Origin: Haloferax massiliensis
GTDB lineage: Archaea; Halobacteriota; Halobacteria; Halobacteriales; Haloferacaceae
Reading direction: 5' to 3'
DNA length: 64,000 nt
NCBI RefSeq assembly: GCF_001368915.1
Contig: NZ_CSTE01000001.1
Location: 447,364 to 511,363 of the forward strand
The position numbers and the translations under genes were made by a program. Within the stretch, counting starts at the first letter, position 1. The number at the start of each line of letters is the position of its first letter. Positions 8,291 to 16,966 of the stretch are shown piece after piece. Below the pieces are notes generated by a model, which made no database searches, had not been told where the DNA came from, and worked only from the letters and a program-made list of their open reading frames with translations.

Positions 8291-9448
8291 TTACTCGTCG
8301 CCGAAGCCGACGCGCTCGGCGTCTTCCTTGGCCCGCGTCGCGGCCGCGTCGATGTCGAAGTCGAACGCCGAGACGACCTCGCCGTCTCGGACGAGCGGTT
8401 CGAGGAGCGCCTCGCCGTCGGTCGGGCCGGGCCGCCCGCGGAGGCCGACGTGGTGGCCGCCGTCGGCCGTGCGGTAGACCTCTTTGACGCCCGAGAGCTT
8501 GCCCCGCTTGGCCGCCGGTTCGCCGTCGACCTCGACGATGTCGAGCGCGAAGTCGACCGGATTGGCGTTCGAGATGTAGCCGCCGACGCCGAATCCCTCG
8601 ACCACGTCGCGGAGGTGGCGGAGTTCGGCCGGGCCGAGACCGCCGCTCACGAAGATGCCCACGTCCTCGTGGCCGCGGGCGTCGAGCTCCCAGCGGACCT
8701 CGCGGACGATGTGGCGGAAGTCGCCCCGCCGCGAGGAGGTGGTGTCGAGGCGGACGCTGTCGAGGTCGTCGCCGAGCGCCTCGACCGCCTGTAGCACCTC
8801 CTCGGTCTCGTCGCCGTAGGTGTCACAGAGGGCGACCCGCGGCACGTCCTCGGCGACCGCCTCGTCGAACGCGCGGAACGCCTCGGCCTGATGGCCGCGC
8901 CCGAAGGCGATGAGCAGTGCGTGGGGCATCGTCCCCGACGCCTCCTTCCCGAGAATCTCGCCGGCGGCGACGTGCGAGAAGCCGTCGAGGCCGGCCACGA
9001 GGGCGCTCCGCTCGACCATCGCGGCGATGGCGGGGTGGACGTGCCGCGCGCCGAACGACAGCACCGTCGAGTCGGGGGCCGCCGAGCGGGCTTCGAGGGC
9101 GGCCGTCGCACAGCCCGACGCGTGCGAGAGGAAGCCCAGAAGCGAGGTTTCGAGTCGGGCGAACTCCAGATAGTCGCCCTCGATTCGCATCACGGGGCCG
9201 CCGTCGAACAGCGTGCCCTCGGGCATCGCGTCGACGTCGATATCGCGGCCGGAGAGCAGTTCCGCGGCGTCCTTCACGCCGGCGAACAGCTCGAACTCGC
9301 CGTCGGGGAACTGGTCGGCCGTCACCTCGGCGACGACGCGGGGGTTCTTGCCCGCGTGCCGGAGGGTCGCCTCGGTCCGCTCGAAGTAGGCGTCGGTCGC
9401 GACGCCGTCGCGGATGGCCTCGGGACCGACGATATCGAAGTCACTCAT
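8291..9448 (-). CDS. pncB: Nicotinate phosphoribosyltransferase
   Basis: A 385-residue cytoplasmic enzyme that joins nicotinate and PRPP to give nicotinate mononucleotide in NAD salvage. The start MSDFDIVGPEAIRDG at 9448 aligns with archaeal members; the alternative start five codons upstream is less likely. Recognisable blocks are ATDAYFERTEATL, LLGFLSHASG, FGARHVHP, RLDTTSSRRGDFRH and a phosphate-binding ISNANPVDFALDIVEVDG near the C-terminus. Length is right for the archaeal/bacterial class of type II phosphoribosyltransferases. An isochorismatase-fold gene (12936-13508), the fold that contains nicotinamidases, lies a few genes away, which would suit NAD salvage, but it is not in an operon with this gene. 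Confidence 0.93.
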   Translation of the reverse strand: MSDFDIVGPEAIRDGVATDAYFERTEATLRHAGKNPRVVAEVTADQFPDGEFELFAGVKDAAELLSGRDIDVDAMPEGTLFDGGPVMRIEGDYLEFARLETSLLGFLSHASGCATAALEARSAAPDSTVLSFGARHVHPAIAAMVERSALVAGLDGFSHVAAGEILGKEASGTMPHALLIAFGRGHQAEAFRAFDEAVAEDVPRVALCDTYGDETEEVLQAVEALGDDLDSVRLDTTSSRRGDFRHIVREVRWELDARGHEDVGIFVSGGLGPAELRHLRDVVEGFGVGGYISNANPVDFALDIVEVDGEPAAKRGKLSGVKEVYRTADGGHHVGLRGRPGPTDGEALLEPLVRDGEVVSAFDFDIDAAATRAKEDAERVGFGDE

Positions 9449-9525
9449 TGGCGCGGATTCCACCCGGCCGATGAAAAAGGTGTATAATCGGTCACGTGCG
9501 TCGAAGACGAATTCTCTTCAACGGG

Positions 9526-9846
9526 TCAGCAGACGGCGACGGCCGCGAAGTAGACCGTCCCGTTCTTCCGGACGTACCCGGTGCCCGGCGACCACGGCCG
9601 GTCTTCGAGCGAAATCATCGATTCAGCGGCCAGCGCGTCGTCGAAGGCGGCCCGTTCGGCGGGCGTGAGCGACTCGTAGGCGACTATCTCCGCGTCGGCG
9701 GGAACGTCGTCGGCCGGGTCCACGTCGAGTTGCGGCGGGCAACTGTTCGACCACGGAACGAGCGACCCAGTGACGAAGAGGAAGGCCGCGACGGACAGGA
9801 CGAGCAAGGAGGCGACGAGCGCGAAGCGACCGAGTTGGCTGGGCAT
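9526..9846 (-). CDS. Small membrane-anchored haloarchaeal protein
   Basis: A 106-residue protein starting at ATG 9846. One N-terminal membrane helix (LVASLLVLSVAAFLFV, about residues 10-26) is followed by a short outer domain. The domain has a conserved-looking motif (IVAYESLTPAERAAFDDAL) and ends in GYVRKNGTVYFAAVAVC. The SLTPAER segment recurs in a family of haloarchaeal cell-envelope proteins of unknown function (I believe DUF7979). The two Cys residues (at SNSCPP and the C-terminus) could form a disulfide outside the cell. It is separated from the next gene on the same strand by 37 bases, so co-transcription with the upstream surface-protein genes is possible. Confidence 0.8.
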   Translation of the reverse strand: MPSQLGRFALVASLLVLSVAAFLFVTGSLVPWSNSCPPQLDVDPADDVPADAEIVAYESLTPAERAAFDDALAAESMISLEDRPWSPGTGYVRKNGTVYFAAVAVC

Positions 9847-9883
9847 ACGGAGCAACTGTCAGCCGATTCACAAGTACTTTCCC

Positions 9884-11311
9884 CTAGCTTCGCTGGTGAA
9901 CCTCGTCCAACTGTTCCACCGTCGGCGCGTTGACGACGGTGACCGTGTCGCCGTCTCTCGTCACCCGGTAGGCGTCCGCGAAGGGGCCGTCGTCAACGCG
10001 GTAGGTGTCCTCGCCCGCGGCCGACGCGTCGAGGGAGAGTCGGAGCGTGTCGTTCACGTACGCCCGCTCGAACTGCTCGGCGTCCGCCTCGGTGTCCCAG
10101 ACCGTCCGCCAGACGTAGCCGCGCTCGTGGGGGTTCGCCTCGTAGGTCTCGTCCGACGCCGGGCGGTAGGGAACCACCGCGTCGCCGGCCCAGCCCTCGG
10201 AGGGGTCGGCCGTGTAGTTGTACGGCGAGTACGCGCCGGGGTCCTGTTGGAGGCTCGCCCGGTCGACGGCGCGGTGCTTCCAGAACGTCGCGAAGATGGA
10301 CGCCTCGCCGACCGCGTCGGCGACGGGGTCGGTGTCGTAGCGCGTCCACGCGGCCGACGAGCGGTCTTCGACCGTCACCTCGACCGGGCGCTCGTCGGGG
10401 TATCGGTTCGGGTGGAGCACCTGCTCGGTCGAGGTGGGGCGGGTCGCGTAGGCGTCGTCGACGGCCGCCCAGCCGCCCCGCTCGCGCAGGTCCGAGACGA
10501 ACGTCGGCCCCTCGCTGTAGGGCGTGTAGATGACGAGGAAGACCGGATAGTCGACCGCCCCGCCGCCCGACCCACTGCTCGACGGGCGGGAAACGCAGTC
10601 CCAGTCGGCCTCGCAGCGGGCCTCGTACAGGCGGTCGACGTAGCGGGCGTCGCCTTCGACCAGCCCGCTGTGGGCGAGTTGGGCGTCCTGCGTCGACGGG
10701 GAACCGCCCAGACCGAACTGCTGGTCCTGTGCGGCGTGGACCAGTTCGTGGGCGAGCGTCTGCCGGTCGATGGTCGGTTGGGCGTCGTTGCTCACGACGA
10801 CGATGCGGTCCTCGGAGGTGGAGTAGTAGCCGAGCACCACGCCGCCGTACAGCTCGTCGAACACCTCGTCGATGGTCCGGTCCTCGCCGACCAGCAACAG
10901 CGCCTCCCACACCTGGTCGTTCCAGTCGCCGTGGACCGGGTCGGTCGACTCGTCGGACTCGTTTCGGTACTCGGCGCGCGAGACGACCTCGACCGGCACG
11001 GACTCCTCGAATTCGAGTCCGCGGACGACCTCGACGCGGGCCATCGTGCGGGCGACGAACACCTCCATCTCGGAGTCGTTCAGTCCGTCGGACTGGTCGA
11101 CCGCGATGGACTCGTTGTACCAGTAGCCGTTCTCCCAGCCCAGTCGGTCGGTCGGCGGGTCGTCGGGCCACGACCAGTCGGCGGCCGGGTCCGCGGCCCC
11201 GACCGCGGCGTCCGAGTCGTCCCCCGCGGCGCCCGGGTCGGCGACGGGGGCGGCACAGCCGGCGACGACGAGCAGAACTGCAGAGAGAACGGCGGCGAGG
11301 CGGCGGTTCAT
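9884..11311 (-). CDS. Hvo_1808 family surface metalloprotease-like lipoprotein
   Basis: A 475-residue predicted surface lipoprotein. The signal peptide ends in the lipobox VVAGC (Cys 19), followed by an acidic Asp/Ala linker. The conserved block LGWENGYWYNESIAVDQSDG (about residues 57-76) is diagnostic of the Hvo_1808 family. A gluzincin-like zinc motif HELVH lies at 188-192 (AHELVHAAQDQQF), with SGLVEGDARYVDRLYEARC downstream offering the third-ligand Glu. The C-terminus (YRVTRDGDTVTVVNAPT) is a beta-rich closing domain. It is a tandem paralogue of the next gene, 45 bases apart on the same strand, and they share the whole domain order. Substrate unknown. Confidence 0.9.
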   Translation of the reverse strand: MNRRLAAVLSAVLLVVAGCAAPVADPGAAGDDSDAAVGAADPAADWSWPDDPPTDRLGWENGYWYNESIAVDQSDGLNDSEMEVFVARTMARVEVVRGLEFEESVPVEVVSRAEYRNESDESTDPVHGDWNDQVWEALLLVGEDRTIDEVFDELYGGVVLGYYSTSEDRIVVVSNDAQPTIDRQTLAHELVHAAQDQQFGLGGSPSTQDAQLAHSGLVEGDARYVDRLYEARCEADWDCVSRPSSSGSGGGAVDYPVFLVIYTPYSEGPTFVSDLRERGGWAAVDDAYATRPTSTEQVLHPNRYPDERPVEVTVEDRSSAAWTRYDTDPVADAVGEASIFATFWKHRAVDRASLQQDPGAYSPYNYTADPSEGWAGDAVVPYRPASDETYEANPHERGYVWRTVWDTEADAEQFERAYVNDTLRLSLDASAAGEDTYRVDDGPFADAYRVTRDGDTVTVVNAPTVEQLDEVHQRS

Positions 11312-11356
11312 AGCGAGTCCACGGGCGGGAGGGGAAAAAGCGCCTCGGCGTGGGGG

Positions 11357-12790
11357 TTACGACGCGAGCCCCGGCCGAATCTCGTCCACGTCGGCGGGCG
11401 TCGGCCCGTTGACGACGACGACGCGGTCGCCCGTGCGGACGACCCGGAAGGCGTCGTTGAACGGGCCGTCCTCGACGACGTAGACGCCGTCGTCCCGCCG
11501 GGCGGCGTCGTGGGCGCTGAGGATGTTCAGGTAGGCGTCGCGGAACTCCCGCGCGTCGCCGTCGGTGTCCCACTCGGTCACCCAGACGTAGCCGTACTCG
11601 GTGTCCGCGCCGGCCGCGTTACGGTAGGGGAACAGGCGGTCGTTCGCCCAGCCGTTCGACGGCGCGGCGTCGTAGTTGTACGTGTCGTACCGCGAGTCCG
11701 TGTCGAGGATGGACTGGACGCGGACGGTCTCCGCGCCGGACGTGCGGGCCTGATACCAGAACATCGAGAAGATAGACGCCTCGCCGACCGTGTCGGAGCC
11801 CTCGACACCCTGGTCGGGGAAGGTGGTCCAGCCGTTCGTCCCCTCGTCGGCGAAGGAGACGGGACGCGGCGACTCGTCGGTCACGTGGATGGTCTGTTCG
11901 GTGGACGCCGGCGGGTCGCGCAGGGCGTCGTTGACGGCCGCCCAGCCGCCCCGCTCGTAGAGGTCGTGGACGTACACCGGGCCGTCGGAGTACGGCTGGT
12001 AGATGGTGATCAGGACGCCGAGGTTCGGGCTGCCGCCGCGGCTGTTTTCGGTGTCGGGCGTGACGACGCAGTCCCACGTCCCGGCCGCGCACCGCTCGCT
12101 GTACTGTCGTTCGACGTAGCTGGCGTCGCCCTCGATGATGCCGTCGGTGGCGAGGTCGCCGTCCTGCGTCTCGCTGCGGAAGCGGGCGTCGGTCAGGTCG
12201 AACCGCTGGTCCTGTACGGCGTGGACCAGTTCGTGGACGAGCGTGGCGTTGTCGATGGTCGGCTCGCCCGGTGAGTCGGTGACGACCTTGATTTCGCCGT
12301 CGGACGGCGAGTAGAAGCCGAGGACCGAACTCCCGGTCGTCGCCGAGATGGCGTTCGCGCTCGTGGTCGACTCACCGGCGATGAAAAGCGCCTCCCACAC
12401 TTGGTCGTTCCAGCGGTTGAACTCGGAGTCGGGCGAGCCGGAGCCGCCGGCGTTGGCGCTCCGGTATTCGTCGCGGGAGATGACGCTGACGGGGACGCGC
12501 TCGTCGAACTCCAGCTGTCGGATGTGCTCGACGCGGGCCATCCCGCGGGCGACGTACGCTTCCATCTCGGAGTCGTTCAGGCCGTCGGACTGGTCGACCG
12601 CGATGGGTTCGTCGTACCAGTAGCCGTTCTCCCAGCCGAGCACGTCCTGGTCGGGGTCGTCGAAGCCGTCTCTGTCCGGGTCGGGGGTCGCGGGCGACGC
12701 GTCGCCGCCGGGCGCGGCCGTGGGGGCGGCACAGCCGGCGAGAACCAAGAGCACGGCGGCGAAAACGGCGCGGAGACCGGTGGTTCGCAT
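11357..12790 (-). CDS. Hvo_1808 family surface metalloprotease-like lipoprotein (paralogue)
   Basis: A 477-residue lipoprotein and tandem duplicate of the neighbouring gene. Signal peptide with lipobox VLAGC (Cys 20); the family block LGWENGYWYDEPIAVDQSDG at about 51-70; zinc motif HELVH at 186-190 (VHELVHAVQDQRFD) with downstream DGIIEGDASYVERQYSERC. The C-terminal segment VVRTGDRVVVVNGPTPADVD matches the paralogue. A pair of Cys residues after the third-ligand region (ERCAAGTWDC) suggests a disulfide. As the first gene of the pair it may carry the promoter for both, since about 140 bases of intergenic DNA precede it. Expected location is the outer face of the membrane. Confidence 0.9.
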   Translation of the reverse strand: MRTTGLRAVFAAVLLVLAGCAAPTAAPGGDASPATPDPDRDGFDDPDQDVLGWENGYWYDEPIAVDQSDGLNDSEMEAYVARGMARVEHIRQLEFDERVPVSVISRDEYRSANAGGSGSPDSEFNRWNDQVWEALFIAGESTTSANAISATTGSSVLGFYSPSDGEIKVVTDSPGEPTIDNATLVHELVHAVQDQRFDLTDARFRSETQDGDLATDGIIEGDASYVERQYSERCAAGTWDCVVTPDTENSRGGSPNLGVLITIYQPYSDGPVYVHDLYERGGWAAVNDALRDPPASTEQTIHVTDESPRPVSFADEGTNGWTTFPDQGVEGSDTVGEASIFSMFWYQARTSGAETVRVQSILDTDSRYDTYNYDAAPSNGWANDRLFPYRNAAGADTEYGYVWVTEWDTDGDAREFRDAYLNILSAHDAARRDDGVYVVEDGPFNDAFRVVRTGDRVVVVNGPTPADVDEIRPGLAS

Positions 12791-12935
12791 ATCGTACCCT
12801 TAGACTCCGGAGTGAAGTACCTTGTCGGGTTCGGGCGTCGAACCGGCGGACCGCGATGCGGTTCGGGCCGGTCGCGTCGGGCGGGTCGAATCTGACCGGC
12901 GTACTGTTTTGGTCGTCCCGGCGCAACCCACGCAC

Positions 12936-13508
12936 ATGGCACTCGACCCGAAGCGAACCGCGGTGGTCGTCGTCGATATGCAGAACGGCTTTTGTCACCC
13001 CGACGGGAGCCTGTTCGCGCCGGGGAGCGAATCCGCGGTCGGCCCCGTCACGGAGCTCGTCGCCGCCGCCCGCGACGCCGGCGCGCGCGTCGTCTACACC
13101 CGCGACGTCCACCCGCCGGAGCAGTTCGACGGCAACCACTACTACGACGAGTTCGAGCGCTGGGGGGAACACGTCGTCGAGGGGACGTGGGACGCCGACC
13201 TCCACGGCGACCTCGACGTGCGCGACGAGGACCTCGTCGTCGAGAAGCACACCTACGACGCGTTCCACCAAACGCAGTTGGAGGGCTGGCTCGACAGCCA
13301 CGGCGTGGACGACCTGCTCATCTGCGGCACGCTGGCGAACGTCTGCGTCCTCCACACCGCCGGAAGCGCGGGCCTGCGGGACTACCGACCGATTCTCGTC
13401 GCCGACGCGCTCGGCTACATCGAGGAAGGACACAAGGAGTACGCCGTCGATCACGCCGACTGGCTGTTCGGCGAGACGACGACGCTCGCGGACGTGGCGT
13501 TCGAGTAG
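12936..13508 (+). CDS. Isochorismatase/nicotinamidase family cysteine hydrolase
   Basis: A 190-residue enzyme of the isochorismatase-like fold. ATG 12936 is chosen since the family begins at the first beta strand (AVVVVDMQNGFCHP). The catalytic triad is visible: Asp in VVDMQN (about residue 14), Lys in VVEKHTYDAFHQT, and the nucleophilic Cys in GTLANVCVLHTAGSAG with its conserved preceding cis-peptide region. VYTRDVHPP and the acidic YYDEFERWGEHVVEGTW fit nicotinamidases and related amidases. Substrate cannot be fixed; nicotinamidase would complement the nearby pncB gene in NAD salvage. Confidence 0.88.
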   Translation: MALDPKRTAVVVVDMQNGFCHPDGSLFAPGSESAVGPVTELVAAARDAGARVVYTRDVHPPEQFDGNHYYDEFERWGEHVVEGTWDADLHGDLDVRDEDLVVEKHTYDAFHQTQLEGWLDSHGVDDLLICGTLANVCVLHTAGSAGLRDYRPILVADALGYIEEGHKEYAVDHADWLFGETTTLADVAFE

Positions 13509-13603
13509 CCGGGGGCGGCAGGACGCGGTCGGACCGCGACCGCTGATTCGGCCCCGGCATCCACCTCAGCCCCGTCCCCGACCCGACCCGACCCGACCGC
13601 GGT

Positions 13604-14089
13604 TCAGTCCCGAAAGAGCCGATACGCGCCCTGTCCGGTTGCGACGGCGTCGTCCCAGTCGCTCGACGGCGACTGTCGGGCGGCCACGTCGGCGTCCTCC
13701 TCGGGGTCGGTGCTGACGACGGTGATAGTGCTCACGCCGACCGACCCGCCCGCGCGGACCACCTCCGCGACCGCCGTCAGGTCGCCCGACGCCCGCCGCA
13801 GGTAGTTCACGTTGAGGTTGATGGTGGCGACGCCGCCGGCGACCGGGTCGTCGAGCATCGTCCGGAGGGCGATGCCGCCCGCGGTGTCGATGAGCGTCGC
13901 CGCGATGCCGCCGTGGATGGTGGGCGGCGACACGGTGTTGGTGAGCTTCTCGTCGTACGGGATGGTCATCACGATGCGGCCGCGCTCGATGGCGTCGACG
14001 CTGGTGTCGAGCCACGACAGGTAGCCGTGTTCGTCCTCGATGTGTCGCTGGACGATGGCCGCGGCCTCGGCGGGAAAGTCGTCGGTCAT
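13604..14089 (-). CDS. PaaI-type hotdog thioesterase
   Basis: A 161-residue hotdog-fold protein starting at ATG 14089. The motif HGGIAATLIDTAGGIALRTM is the PaaI/acyl-CoA thioesterase signature (His-Gly-Gly followed by Asp on the central helix), and TINLNVNYLRRASG forms the conserved strand. Such enzymes hydrolyse acyl-CoA or aryl-CoA thioesters as dimers or tetramers in the cytoplasm. The N-terminal 30 residues (AEAAAIVQRHIEDEHGYLSW) form the usual leading helix. It sits in convergent orientation to the hydrolase at 12936-13508. Natural substrate unknown. Confidence 0.9.
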   Translation of the reverse strand: MTDDFPAEAAAIVQRHIEDEHGYLSWLDTSVDAIERGRIVMTIPYDEKLTNTVSPPTIHGGIAATLIDTAGGIALRTMLDDPVAGGVATINLNVNYLRRASGDLTAVAEVVRAGGSVGVSTITVVSTDPEEDADVAARQSPSSDWDDAVATGQGAYRLFRD

Positions 14090-14140
14090 ATCACGAACGA
14101 GTATGTCAGATAGTATGTAACCGACGGTCGGTGACACCCC

Positions 14141-14245
14141 GACGGGATTCCCGCGAGCGAAGCGAGCGGGAAGTCGTCGGGGGAATGAGGCCGAGCCGAG
14201 TGGACCCGACGGAATTCTCACGGGCGAAGCGAGCGGGAAGTCGTC
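14141..14245. repeat. Imperfect 38-bp direct repeat between genes
   Basis: Two copies, 14141-14178 and 14208-14245, share GCGAAGCGAGCGGGAAGTCG exactly and most flanking positions (both begin GACGG and end AAGTCGTC). Each half contains GCGAGCGAAGCGAGCGG-type short repeats. They lie between the thioesterase and the histidine kinase, before a TATA-like stretch at about 14262-14270. No known function. Confidence 0.7.
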
Positions 14246-14293
14246 ACACCGGAACCGCGTGAAGTATATACACGTTCCCGGACTGGTACGGGT

Positions 14294-16621
14294 ATGAGCG
14301 ATTCCCGCGTCGTTCTCGTCGACGAGTGCCCCGACGACCTCGTCGAGGCTGTCGAGCGACGCGGGTTCACAACAGAGTCGTGCGCGGGACCGGACGCAGT
14401 GTTCGACGTCCTCGACGGCGGAGTCGGCGGCGTCGTCCTCTGCGGCGACGTCGACACCGGGTTCGTCTCCCGCGTCCGCGGCCGGGCCGGCGTGGTCCCG
14501 GTGTTTTTCCTCGTCGGCGACGGGACCGCGAGCGCCGGTGAGTCGGCCCACGGCGGCGGTGCCATCGCCCTCGACGAACCGGAAGTGCCGGCGGCGGCCG
14601 ACTCGGTCGCCGCGCGAGTCGAACGAGTCATCGAGTTCTCACGGTGGGCGTCGAGCGACCGGAACTCGGACTCGCTGTATCGGACCGTCGTCGAACAGAG
14701 CCACGACGCCATCTTCGTCACGCAGGGCGGCGAGTTCCGCTTTTGGAACCGCCGGCTGACCGAACTCACCGGCCTGAGCGACGGTGAACTCGCCGAGACG
14801 CCGGTGTTGAGCGTCGTCCACTCCGACGACCGCGAGCGGGCCGCCGCCATCGCCGCGACGCGGCGGCGGGGCGGCGACGCCCCCGTGAGCTACGAGACAC
14901 GCATCGTCGACGCCGACGGCAATACCCGCGAGTGTTCGGCGAACGTCAGGGAAATCGAGTATCACGGCTCCTACGGGGTCCTCGTCTCGGTGCGCGACGT
15001 GACCGAACAGCGGGCCACGGAGGCGCGGTTCCGCGGCCTCGTGGAGCTGGCTCGGGACCTCGTCACCCTCGTCGGGACCGACGGGCGAATCAGGTACCAG
15101 AGCCCCTCGGTCGCCGACGTGCTCGGCTTCGAGCCCGGCGAACTGGTCGGGAGGTCCGTCTCCGACCTGATTCACCCCGACGACTGGGAGGACGTCGAGG
15201 AGGTTTTCGAGCGCGCGCTCCAGACCGGAGCCGACGGGACCGACCCCGTCCGCTACCGTCACCGGAACGCCGAGGGGTCGTGGACGTGGCTCGAATCCGT
15301 GGGGAGCAACCAGACGGATACCTCGGTCGACGGGTTCGTCGTCACCTCGCGGAACGTGACCGAACAGCGGAGCTACGAACAGCGGCTCAAGCGCTACGAG
15401 ACCATCGTCGAGAGCATCGGACAGGGCGCGTACGTGGTCGACGAGGCGGGTGTCGTCCAGTTCATCAACGAGGCCGCGCTGTCGCGGACGAACATCCCCA
15501 TGTCGGCGTTCGTCGGCCGGCACGTCTCCGCGCTGTGCGACGCCGGCTATCTCGCCGCCGACCAGTACGAGCGCGCCGAGGCCGCCCTCGACGCCGTCCT
15601 CGGCGGCGAGAGCGAGCGCGAGCGCTTCGAAATCGAGCTGTCGCTCCCGGAAGAAGTGTACGTGGTCGAGTTCACCGTCTCGCCCATCGTCGGCGACGAC
15701 GGCGAGGTCGTGGGCGCGGTCGCCATCTCGACGGACGTCACGGAGCGAAAGCGGTACGAACAGCGGCTCAACGCGCTCCACGCGTCGACCCGACGGCTGA
15801 CGGGGGCGACGAGCCGCGAGGAGGTCGCCGACATCGTCCGCGAGGCCGCCACCGAAATCCTCGACTACGCGATCAGCGGCGTCCTCCTGTACGACGAGTC
15901 GCTGGACGCGCTCGTCCCGGCGGCGTTCACCGACGAGGCGTGGGCGGTGTTCGGCGACGTGCCGCCGATTCCGCGGGGGACCGGCCTGACGTGGGAGGTG
16001 TTCGAGCGCGGCGAGCACAACCTCTACCGGGACGTGGACTCGAACCCTCGGCGGGCCGTCCGCGACGCCGGGGTCAGAGAGGAGCTCATCGTCCCGATTC
16101 CCGACCACGGCGTGTTCTTCGTCGCCTCGCTCGACGAGGGTGAGCTGGCCGACCAGCGCATCGCGCTGGCGAAGGTGCTGGCCGCGAACACCCGTGCCGT
16201 CTTGGACCGGGTCGAACGCGAGCGACTCCTGCGGAAGCGCGAGCGCGAACTCGCCAGCCAGAACGAACAGCTCGAATCGTTCGCGTCGGTCGTCTCCCAC
16301 GACCTCAAGAACCCGCTCAACGCGGCGATGGGCTATCTCGACCTCGCCCGCGAGCAGTACGGCGGCGACGAGTTGGACCGCGTCGCCGACGCCCACGAGC
16401 GGATGGCCGCTATCGTCGAGGACGTGCTGGCGCTCGCGCGGAACGGCCAGATGGTCGAGGCGGCAGAGCGGCTGCCGCTCCGTCCCGTCGCCGAGGCGGC
16501 GCGCCGGAGGCGACCCTCGCTGTCGACGGCGACGTCGCGGTCGACGCCCACCGCGGGCGGCTCAGACAGCTCCTCGAAAACCTCTTTTCGAACGCGGTCC
16601 GCCACGGCGGCGACGACGTGA
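14294..16621 (+). CDS. Multi-PAS sensor histidine kinase, frameshifted before the ATPase domain
   Basis: The reading frame encodes 775 residues. Residues 1-118 form a degenerate receiver domain. PAS domains follow at about 123-240, 245-360 and 365-488, each closing with a PAC-like DVTEQR/NVTEQR/DVTERK motif. A GAF-like domain lies at 494-645. The HisKA dimerisation domain (655-720) has the H-box [16 protein letters not shown], with His 669 as phosphoacceptor. Around residue 735 (about 16493-16500) the frame leaves the kinase family and ends in 40 low-complexity Ser/Thr/Arg residues. The HATPase domain continues in another frame (16618-16863 and the DNA just before it). As sequenced, the product cannot bind ATP. 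Confidence 0.85.
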   Translation: MSDSRVVLVDECPDDLVEAVERRGFTTESCAGPDAVFDVLDGGVGGVVLCGDVDTGFVSRVRGRAGVVPVFFLVGDGTASAGESAHGGGAIALDEPEVPAAADSVAARVERVIEFSRWASSDRNSDSLYRTVVEQSHDAIFVTQGGEFRFWNRRLTELTGLSDGELAETPVLSVVHSDDRERAAAIAATRRRGGDAPVSYETRIVDADGNTRECSANVREIEYHGSYGVLVSVRDVTEQRATEARFRGLVELARDLVTLVGTDGRIRYQSPSVADVLGFEPGELVGRSVSDLIHPDDWEDVEEVFERALQTGADGTDPVRYRHRNAEGSWTWLESVGSNQTDTSVDGFVVTSRNVTEQRSYEQRLKRYETIVESIGQGAYVVDEAGVVQFINEAALSRTNIPMSAFVGRHVSALCDAGYLAADQYERAEAALDAVLGGESERERFEIELSLPEEVYVVEFTVSPIVGDDGEVVGAVAISTDVTERKRYEQRLNALHASTRRLTGATSREEVADIVREAATEILDYAISGVLLYDESLDALVPAAFTDEAWAVFGDVPPIPRGTGLTWEVFERGEHNLYRDVDSNPRRAVRDAGVREELIVPIPDHGVFFVASLDEGELADQRIALAKVLAANTRAVLDRVERERLLRKRERELASQNEQLESFASVVSHDLKNPLNAAMGYLDLAREQYGGDELDRVADAHERMAAIVEDVLALARNGQMVEAAERLPLRPVAEAARRRRPSLSTATSRSTPTAGGSDSSSKTSFRTRSATAATT

Positions 16622-16863
16622 CCGTCCGCGTCGGCCCCCTCGGCGACCGCGACGGATTCTACGTCGCGGACGACGGTCCGGGGATTCCGCCGGACGAGCG
16701 GCCCCGCATCTTCGAGGCGGGCTACACCACGAGCTCCGAGGGGACGGGGTTCGGCCTCAGCGTCGTCATGAGCGTCGTGAACGCCCACGGCTGGAGCGTC
16801 TGGTTCGTCGAGAGCGACGACGGCGGCGCGCGCTTCGAAATCACGACGGAGAGCGACCACTGA
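16618..16863 (+). pseudogene. HATPase_c remnant of the upstream histidine kinase
   Basis: An 81-residue open frame encodes the C-terminal kinase ATP-binding domain: [20 protein letters not shown] (G1 box) and [18 protein letters not shown] (G2 box). In the same frame the preceding DNA from 16498 reads [20 protein letters not shown] and [18 protein letters not shown] (N box), so the domain begins upstream of this open frame and is continuous with the kinase at 14294 once one frameshift is corrected. By itself it lacks a start context. Treat both entries as one broken gene, 14294-16863, or as a sequencing error. Confidence 0.8.
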
Positions 16864-16966
16864 CAACCTCGAACGCCGTCGCCGACGCTCCCGAACACCG
16901 CCGACGACGACGGCGTCCGCCTCGGGCGGCAGCAACACCTACCTTCGGGTCGGTCGAACGAGGGAT

